The notes under the pieces: model-generated
The model's input: the letters and a program-made list of their open reading frames with translations, nothing else
Told to the model about the DNA's origin: nothing
Database searches by the model: none
Part shown: positions 56,792-64,000 of the stretch, piece after piece
Numbering within the stretch: the stretch's first letter is position 1
How the letters are laid out: each line of letters opens with the position of its first letter
NCBI GenBank assembly: GCA_016720925.1
Contig: JADKJR010000008.1
Coordinates: 166,086-230,085 of the forward strand
Direction: 5' to 3'
DNA: 64,000 nt
From: Betaproteobacteria bacterium
GTDB taxonomy: Bacteria > Pseudomonadota > Gammaproteobacteria > Burkholderiales > Usitatibacteraceae
Position numbers and translations under genes: made by a program

Positions 56792-57144
56792 TCACGCCGC
56801 GAGGAACCACAAGCCAATCTGCCCGCGCCATCCGACATGCGCCCGATGTTGATGTTTGCCGCCAGGGCTCCAAGGCACCTTCCGCCATCGACCGGCGACC
56901 TGGTTCTTCACGAACCTCGACGAACCGGCACGCGCCGGAACGGGTGTGGATTCGTCATGTGCCGGCAAGTCGATGACGACGATTTTTAACGGACTGTGCC
57001 ATGAAACGCGCACGGCACGCCTCGCCCAGCTGAAGTAGAACAGCGCCCCGCCGCGCACACAGTAGTGCGGCGACGCTGCGGTGTTGATCGACGCTCCGCT
57101 ACGGGGTCAATCAGCTCAAACTGCGTCGCGTCGTTGGGTCGCAT
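56792..57144 (-). pseudogene. small unknown protein, frameshifted
   Basis: MRPNDATQFELIDPVAERR starts at 57144 in one frame. After a slip near 57060 the next frame continues GGALFYFSWARRAVRVSWHSPLKIVVIDLPAHDES, RFVKNQVAGRWRKVPWSPGG and ends GLWFLAA at 56792. Together this gives about 117 residues. I do not recognise the family. The continuity of sense-like residues across the join suggests a real gene. Confidence 0.4.
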
Positions 57145-57199
57145 GATGTTATCTCCATGGTTTCCGTGCCCCAAATGCCAGGGCATCAAATGTTGCCAT

Positions 57200-58920
57200 T
57201 GGAGCCGTTAGCCTTTGCATCAGTCCGCCATGTCCGCGATCGTCAGGGCTGACATGTTTGCGGCGGAATTGACGAATCCGGTCATCGCTGTCGCGGTGCC
57301 ACCTGGTGCCGGCATTTGCCTGCATCTAAGCTTGTCCCCATCATCCCGCCCATCGACACGCAATCTGCGCGTGGTCCCTTTTGCCGTCCATGACGCCATC
57401 GAACGCGTCGTTCTCATCGCCGTGCAGAGAGACGGAGGAGACCGACACATTGAATGACTTGGCGTATTGCGACATGGCGGCCAGCGCCATGCCATAGTTG
57501 CGCTGATCCGCTGGCTCGCACCGGCACAGAAACCGATACCGCCCGGGATTCATGGGCCCGGTGGCAGGATATCGTTGACCAGGAAGTAGTTGCCCATGGC
57601 CATGTTCGCCGCGACGATGTTGGCGTCCGTCATACCCGCCGCTCACTGCCCAGCGCCCGGCCCTGCGCCATGGCCGTGGGAGCGGAGTGATCCAGATACC
57701 GGTCACATTCGCCCCGCTGGGCTACGGTCGGCAGCAGGCGCTCAGCAATTGCGTTTGCCGCCATCATCCTTGATTGTCCGGGTTGCCGCATCGATGTAAC
57801 GCTTGCGCCGCTCATCTGCGGCATCACGGGGCCGGTGTAGGTGCCCAGCGAAAGGGCGAAGTTGCCTCGGCTATCGGTGGTGACGCTGGCGATCTGCGCG
57901 CCCATCGCGCCATTGTTGATCGCGAGGGCCCGACACGGTTGCATCGCCCTACGGGTCCGTTGAACACGGTTCCACTCACCGTCGCATTGCTGCGGTGGCG
58001 CCACTGAGGATCTGGACGCCCGACCCATCCAGCCTTGTTCCGCAGGCGCGGCCGTCATGATGCCGGATCGGTTTTTGCGCCGGAGTTCATGAAGGCATTC
58101 CATGGCGGCACCCATCCCGTCGTTCCCCGTTTGACGGCATCATCCACCCGCCATGCCGCCGACGCCACCCATTTGCACGGGTGCCGCCGGCCTTGCCATC
58201 CATCATTCCGTCCGAGGCATCAATTCATTAGTGCGGTGACCATGGCCGAGGTGGAATCGGGACAAGGGTCTGCGGCTTCGACATCGCCCCAGCGTCACTA
58301 CCGTAGCCCTGGCATCCCGGCCTACGCGGCGCCCGAACCCGCCACCGAGGTATTGATCGGTGGAACGTGCAGGATGTCGTTCACCGAGAAATAGTTACCC
58401 ATGGCGGTATTCGCCGTTGCAATAATCGCGTCCGTCACGCCGCCCGCCATCGCGGTGCGCCAGCGTTTGCGCCATGGCGGTGACCCGGCGTCACCGGATA
58501 CCAGTGCTGTTTGCAAACCAGCATGAACCGGCAGCATGATGGCGGTCATCACTTCGTTACCTGATGCCATGGCCATCGTTGCGCCCGTGGCTTCCGTCCA
58601 CCGTAGCTTCCGCCGCTCACACCGTAACATGACGGCGCCGGCGTGTACCGATGAACATGGTGAAGTTGCCATTGGCGCCGGTCGTTGCCGCGCCACCGGG
58701 GTGCGCTTCCAGTTGACCGTTGCTGATTTTGGCAAAGCCAGCCATCGTGCCATTACGCCCACCAGGGGCTTTGGTGACCATGCCGCTGATGAGCCGTGCC
58801 ACCGGAACCGACGCCAGCGGTGGCGCTATCCCCGCCGCCTCCGCCACAGGCGGCCGCCAGCAACAACGTCACGACCATCGCGATGATGATTCGGATTTGC
58901 GCAAAGGAATAAGTGGACAT
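57200..58920 (-). pseudogene. repeat-containing lipoprotein, heavily frameshifted
   Basis: A lipoprotein signal (RIIIAMVVTLLLAAACGGGG) starts at 58920. Two homologous blocks can then be pieced together across frames. Each has a carboxypeptidase-regulatory-like beta domain (ISNGQLEAH...TTGANGNFTMFIG near 58680; INNGAMGAQIASVTTDSRGNFALSLGTY near 57850). Each also has a helical Met/Ala-rich part (VTDAIIATANTAMGNYFSVNDILHVPPI near 58390; GMALAAMSQYAKSFNVSVSS near 57450) and a Gly/Met-rich end (MVTA...DGMMDGK-like). It is either one two-repeat protein or two tandem genes. The Met-rich segments and the cus neighbourhood suggest copper, but that is inference. Confidence 0.5.
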
Positions 58921-59059
58921 TTGAGGCTCCTCAGGAATTCAAAGACGGCGAACTGAACTAGGTTCGAGATTAGGACCGTGATAATAAGACATGCGGATTG
59001 GATGCGTTGATTCGGCGTCGGACTGGCCCCCCCGGTATCGATCACTCAGCGCGACGGTG

Positions 59060-59837
59060 GCGTCTTTTGACGACAATTTCTACCTGGCCAAAGTGCCTGA
59101 CCAGATTTGACGGGCCAATTTGTTCAGGCGACAACTGATTCCGGGCGCAGGTTATCGGCAAACACGCTCTGCTCCTCGAGCATCGGGGGTACCGCTGTCC
59201 GTCGAGAAGTACCGCTGCGGCAAGATGATCGCCGACGTTATCGGAAGAACAACCGCAACAATTCAGCGGGTCCCTGGCAGGCCAAAAAGGGCCGCTCAGG
59301 ACACGGCCGACTTTGTCGTTTTCCCCATTCGCGGCTGGCCTCGCGCGCGTTGCGCACGCCAAGGCATAATCAATTCCTGCAACAACGTGCGGTGGACGTC
59401 ATTCGATACGAGACCGCCAGTGCCTCAAACGAGCCGGGCCACCGGCGCGATCCAGCACCCGTGGCCGCCCTTTCTTGTCGCAATATTCCGGATCATTCGC
59501 CCAACGGGTGGAGACACCCTTGGCCGCGCCGAGGGTTTCAGCCGGGGCGGAGGCTAGCGACCGAGCGCCACTCGCGTACATCTTGCGGTGAATGCCCGCC
59601 AAGGTACTTGATGCGATCAGCTTCGACCCCGCGCCGAACTCTTCGAGAAGGCCGGTTGCTGACTCCCGAAACGTCGTCTTGAGGCGTTGGCGAGAAGCGG
59701 GGATAGGTCACCCCCTCACGCAACATCAACTCGACCACGGCGCGATACCACGCAATGCAGCAGCAAGAGAAAGATCGCACGCGATTCGGACCACGATCTA
59801 TAAGCGATTCGACTTTTGAAATGGGAATATATCCCAT
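59060..59837 (-). pseudogene. DUF6502-like protein, frameshifted
   Basis: MGYIPISKVESLI starts at 59837, then WYRAVVELMLREGVTYPRFS, which fits the DUF6502 N-terminal pattern. After slips, GIHRK...SLASAPAETLGAAKGVSTRWANDPEYCDKKGRPRVL follows in another frame, then a C-terminal part near 59100-59250 in a third. The family consists of cytoplasmic proteins of unknown function common in proteobacteria. Its position between a lipoprotein gene and cusA on the same strand suggests a shared operon. Confidence 0.45.
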
Positions 59838-59838
59838 T
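59819..59838. promoter_or_regulatory. palindrome at the start of the DUF6502-like gene
   Basis: AATGGGA and TCCCATT flank a 5-base ATATA centre around the putative start codon. It could be an operator, but it overlaps the coding start and stands alone, so the evidence is weak. Confidence 0.3.
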
Positions 59839-59879
59839 TTTGGGGGATTTGCAAGCGCATGCCCCAAATATTTCACCAA

Positions 59880-62800
59880 TTAGCGACGGTTAGCATTCCG
59901 ATACTCCCGCTTAAGGCGCCATTGCTTGACCAGCGCGTAAATTGCGGGAATCACAGCGAGCGTGAGCACGGCTCAAAGAAGTCAGTGCCGCCTCACCCAT
60001 GGGCGCCGCGATAGGCTCATTACTTCCGAACCAGCACCCGTTCCCCACACGATTGGCGGAGGCCTGCGCCATGATTGCCACCACCGGTCATCGGGCCACC
60101 ACCCCACCACCCAAAAAAAAAAAATATTCGGTCGCACGCGCTCGATGGCGCCCTCCATGACGGCTTCGTAGAGGTTAGTGACACTCATCGTGCGCCCGGC
60201 GACGCCGGCTTTTTCCTTGACTGCCTCCCAAAGCGGCGATCGAGGTAAATCAGCACAAACCACGGTGTCCGCCGCCACCCCCAGGAGTGCAATAAAGCCG
60301 ACCGCACTGCTACTGAGAGGTTGTAGTTCAAAACCCACATCAACCACTACACACCCCCGCCCGATCAGCGCAAAGGGTACCGAAAGCATCACAATCAGCG
60401 TTTCTGTTATGCGCTTGAAGTTGAGATAGAGCAGCAGAAAGATCGATAACAGCGTCACCGGAATGACGATTCACCGTCCCGATGGCCCGGTCCATGCAAT
60501 CGAACTACCACCGGTGACGTAATAGCCAGGACGGAATTTGATCTTGCTCCGCCACCGCCTCGCGTCGGCGTCGGCGACGCGCCGCCGATGTCGCGGTGGC
60601 GGATGTCCACGTAGATGTAGGCGGACAGCAACGCATTCTCGGTCGGATACCGGCGCCCCTTGGCGACAACAACTTTGAACAAGTGTCCCAAGGGGATCAT
60701 GGCGCCATCCATCGTCGGTACTCAGCACCTCGCGGGGCAATCTGCTGCAGGATCGGCGCGCAGCTGCGCGCGGATAGCGGATGGTCACGCCGAATCGCTC
60801 GCGACCTTCGATCGTGGTGGTCACTCATTTCACCCCCCAGTGCTGTGCCAATACGCCTTGCAGGTCGTCCACGGCAAGCCCATAGCGGGGCAAGTTGTTC
60901 ACGGTCCGGTTTGATGCTGAGATAGAAGCCGCCAGTGATGCGGTCTGCGCAAAGGCGCTGGTGGTGCGAGAACAGCCCTTCTACCACGGCCTCGATTTCT
61001 TGGCCAGCTTCTCCATTTCAGCGAGGTCCTTGCCGAAGACTCGATACCGATCGGCGTGCGAATACCCGTTGACACGCATATCCGATGCGGGCCTTTATCG
61101 GCATGGTCCACGCATTCCGCGACACCGGGGAATTGCAGCGCCTTAGTCGAGCTCCGCAATCAGCTTGTCGGTGGTCAAGCGCGTGTCGCCACTCGGATTC
61201 CGGGCTGAGGTTGACCACCGTTTCAAAACATCTCGGTTGGTGCCGGATCCGTTGCCGTGTTGGCACGACCGGCCTTGCCGTAGACGGATGTCACTTCCGG
61301 AAAGCTCTTGATGATTTTGTTCTGGGTCTGCATCAGTTCCGCAGCCTTGGTGATCGACATACCCGGCAGCGGAGGCTGGCATGCAGAGACGTGATCCGCG
61401 TTGAGCGTCGGCATGAACTCGGGACCGGCTTGGAGGCAGGGGTAGATCTGACACGCCACAAAACCACCAAGGCGGCGATGATGGTCATTTTCTTCCAGCG
61501 CATCACTCCGGCAAGATCGGTCGATAGACCCAGATCAGAAAGCGATTAACCGGATTCCCGCTGCCGGCGCGATCTTGCCGCGGATGACATCATCATCAGC
61601 ACCGGCACCAAGGTTACCGAGAGGATGGCTGCACCGGCCATGGAAAAGGTCTTCGTGTATGCGAGTGGCGAAAACAGCCTTCCTTCGGACCCCGGAGGCT
61701 AGACCGGCAGGAATCAGACGGTGATAATGAGCAGCGAAAAACAACGCGCTTCGGCCCGACTTCTTTGCACGCCACAAGCATGGCGGTAACACGATCGCTG
61801 TCAGAATGCCCGCTCGGGCAAGCGTTCCAGATGCTTGTGGGCGTTTTCAATGCATGACGATGGCCGCGCCGATCATGGCGCCGATAGCGATGGCAATGCC
61901 ACCAAGGCTCATGATTGGAGTTCGATGCCGAGCAGGCGCATGGCGATGAAGGAGATGAGTATGCCCGGGCAACATCAGGATAGCGACCAAGGCGCTACGC
62001 ACATGCAGCAGGAACACAAAGCTAACCAATGCGACGATGACCGATTCTTCCAGCAGTGAGCTGGCAAGAATGTGTCGATGGCACGGTGAATGACGTTCAG
62101 GCGGTCACAGACCGTCTAAACGGTCACTCCATCGGGAAGACCGGGACTAATTCTGGCGATCTTGGCTTTCAGGTTGTGGATGACTTCAGGCATTCTGACG
62201 ACAGCGTGCCATGGCAATACCCACACGACTTCCCTTCACCATTGAGTTTCGGTCCGGGCTGCGCCCCTCGTCCGGCGCGTGGTCCACCCGCGTTGCCGGC
62301 GCGAATCAGCACAGGGGCGCCTTTGTCACCCGACAACCAGCAATTCGATGTGGCCCTGCCGCGTAGATAGCCTTCGCCGCGCACCATGCTCCTGTCTCGG
62401 CCATCTCCACAACCCGGGCGCCGACATCGATTGGAATCGCGGATGACCTGAGCGACCTTCATCAAGGGGATGTTGCTGGCCCGCAACTTCTACCGGGTCG
62501 GACGGTAACCCCCAATGATAGTTTGGAAACAGCCGCCGATGGAGGCCACCTCCGGCGACACCGTGCGCCTTGGTCAGCTGGTAACGTACGTACCAGTCCT
62601 GGATGGGTACGCAGTTCTGCTAGCGTCTGGTCCCTTGCCAGCAGCGCGTACCGGCAGACCCAGCCAACGCTGGTGGCGTCCGGCCCGAGCGAGGGCGTAA
62701 CCCCTTGGGCAGGCGGCTCGACGCAAGATCCATATTCCAGCACACGCGAGCGTGCCCAGTAGATGCTCGGTACCTCGTCCGCGAAGATGATGTAGACCGA

Positions 62801-63100
62801 AAGACTGCCGAAGAACGAGAAATCCCCGAACCACCTCGGATTTCTGCTTGGGAGAGCTTGGACGTGGTCATGGGGATGAGGTGACTTGATCTTCTACCAC
62901 GCGTAGCCTGACCGGGGTACTCAGTGTAGACGATGACCTGCACGTCGGAGAGGTCGGGCAATGCGTCAGCCGGGAAGATAGGTGTTCTCGCAGGCCGGCA
63001 AATACCGCCGAGGGGTGACGAACAGGGTGGCGAGCAGAACCTGAAAGCGATTCTTGCCCGACTAGTCGATGATGTTGGGTAGCGGTGCTCTCCCGTCGGC
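59880..63100 (-). pseudogene. cusA: Cu/Ag RND efflux pump CusA, heavily frameshifted
   Basis: Pieces of a single CusA line up in order over 3.2 kb. The N-terminal NRFQVLLATLFVT is near 63050, ADALPDLSDVQVIVYTEYPGQ near 62940, SRLPKGLRPRSG near 62710, NFKRITETLIVMLSVPFALIG near 60400, LYEAVMEGAIERVRPN near 60150 and the C-terminus AIYALVKQWRLKREYRNANRR ends at 59880. At least ten frame changes separate them. The protein would be the inner-membrane Cu(I)/Ag(I) proton antiporter of a CusCBA pump. The order and completeness suggest an intact gene read with many errors. Confidence 0.75.
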
Positions 63101-63109
63101 CACCGAGCA

Positions 63110-64000
63110 GCGTGCGTAACTGCCGCGACCGGGCGCCGGACTCCTCGGCGGACGCCACCGGTTTGACCGCTGTAACGTTGACCCATTCGCCGGGCTGACG
63201 TTCGACAAACTCAAAGCCAACTTTTAGCGCCCTCGCCTAGTGGTCTTCTCGCAGCGCCGCGTTTGGCAACTTGAACTCCATGGTCATGGCTGGCCATTTG
63301 AGACTTTCCACCGGTCCGTGCGGCGGATGCTCACCAAGTGCGGCCCCCGCATCAATGCTTCCACGGAATCTCTTCTGCCCGGTGGCCTGCTTGCCCATTG
63401 GTTCCGGTTTCCGTTGCCTGCGCCGACGCTGTCTTGCCGTCCACTGTGCGCGGCGTGGCCGGTCGCCTATCGCCGCCTTCAATTAACTCCGGCATCGATC
63501 AGAAAATTGGCCACGATCACCTGCCGGGTTTCGCTATATCCTTCCACGCCGCTAGGACCTCGACACAGTCATCGCCGTGCGCCGAGGTTGACCTCTCGCG
63601 GCTCATAGCGGCCTTCAACTCCTGGACGAGGACGATCTGACGAGTACCACTACCAATCACCGCCGTGACCGGCAAGGTGACTACGCGCCACTAGCCCGAC
63701 TCTTAACTCAAGGCGGGCGATCATCCCGGGCTTGAGCATTGTGCCTTGGGTTGGATAATTCAAATCCGAACCGGTACCGTGCGGGTCTCGAAGTTTAGGA
63801 TCGGATAGACATAGGTCAATGTTGCCTTCGGGAATAGCTTATCGGGATGAGGCTAATTTTGACCTTTGGCCTTGGCACCTGACGTCACCAGTGCGATGTC
63901 GCGCTCGAAAAAGTCTGCAATGACCCAAACACGGGAGAGATCCAAGATCTGGTATAACGCGCTCACCGGCATGAAACGCATGCCTTGCACGGCTTTCTTC
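63110..64000 (-). pseudogene. cusB: periplasmic adaptor CusB, partial and frameshifted, with CusF-like C-terminal domain
   Basis: From the right edge inward, fragments read QGMRFMPVSALYQILDLSRVWVIADFFERDIALV, ATLTYVYPILNFETRTVPVRI, LPVTAVIGSGTRQIVLVQ and VANFLIDAG, a CusB adaptor. These are followed by a CusF-like copper-binding segment ESLKWPAMTMEFKLPNAAL with its W and two Met ligands, and FEFVERQPGEWVNVTAVKPVA near 63200. The gene begins beyond the window. It lies directly upstream of cusA on the minus strand. Several single-base slips break the frame. Confidence 0.72.

Overview
The window looks like a G+C-rich betaproteobacterium (Burkholderiales or Nitrosomonadales-like; inferred from protein style and codon use, not from a marker gene). 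It appears to be a composite genomic island: an F-type conjugation machine, a ParB module and a large sulfur/metal-resistance cargo region, joined at repeated copies of one response-regulator gene. No relaxase, coupling protein, integrase, tRNA, rRNA or CRISPR array was recognised, so mobility functions beyond the mating channel must lie elsewhere or be absent.

Layout. 1-4342 (+): the 3' part of leuC, leuD, a NiCoT-type nickel/cobalt permease, a 66-codon stub of a TonB-dependent receptor and an FAD-linked oxidase. 4427-24675 (-): a complete MPF-F type IV secretion locus in one tightly overlapping operon, reading lytic transglycosylase, OmpA-like lipoprotein, traA, L, E, K, B, dsbC-like, traV, C, trbI, S26 peptidase, traW, U, trbC, traN, a small secreted protein, traF, H, G and two small ORFs. 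A 0.4-kb G-homopolymer tract, probably an assembly artefact, sits at the traH/traG junction. 25163-25798 (+): a LuxR-type response regulator diverging from the operon. 25.9-28.85 kb: four perfect hairpins, a ParB-family gene and a GC-rich structured non-coding stretch, ending in a 5'-truncated copy of the response regulator.

29.3-36.8 kb: a sulfur island with a cysteine desulfurase, class II glutamine amidotransferase, methyltransferase, SQR-like flavoprotein, two DsrE proteins, a TVP38-rhodanese fusion and a fatty-acid-hydroxylase-like protein, divergent from an ArsR-rhodanese fusion regulator with a tandem-repeat operator. 36.9-39.4 kb: a cytochrome c'-like lipoprotein, a molybdate/sulfate transporter and a Crp/Fnr regulator. 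39.5-51.6 kb: metal efflux, with a His-tailed EamA transporter, czcA, a PII-like gene, czcB, czcC, czcI and a Cd/Zn/Pb P-type ATPase, divergent from a CadR-like MerR regulator. 51.9-54.5 kb: a truncated membrane protein abutting a third response-regulator fragment, which is split by an IS701-family element. 54.5-64 kb (-): a copper module (multicopper oxidase, repeat lipoprotein, DUF6502-like protein, cusA, cusB) in which almost every gene is broken by frequent single-base indels.

Many otherwise well-conserved genes carry one or two single-base frameshifts, often in homopolymers, and their density rises sharply after about 54.5 kb. I read most of these as sequence errors rather than real gene decay. 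Read-level data would be needed to decide.
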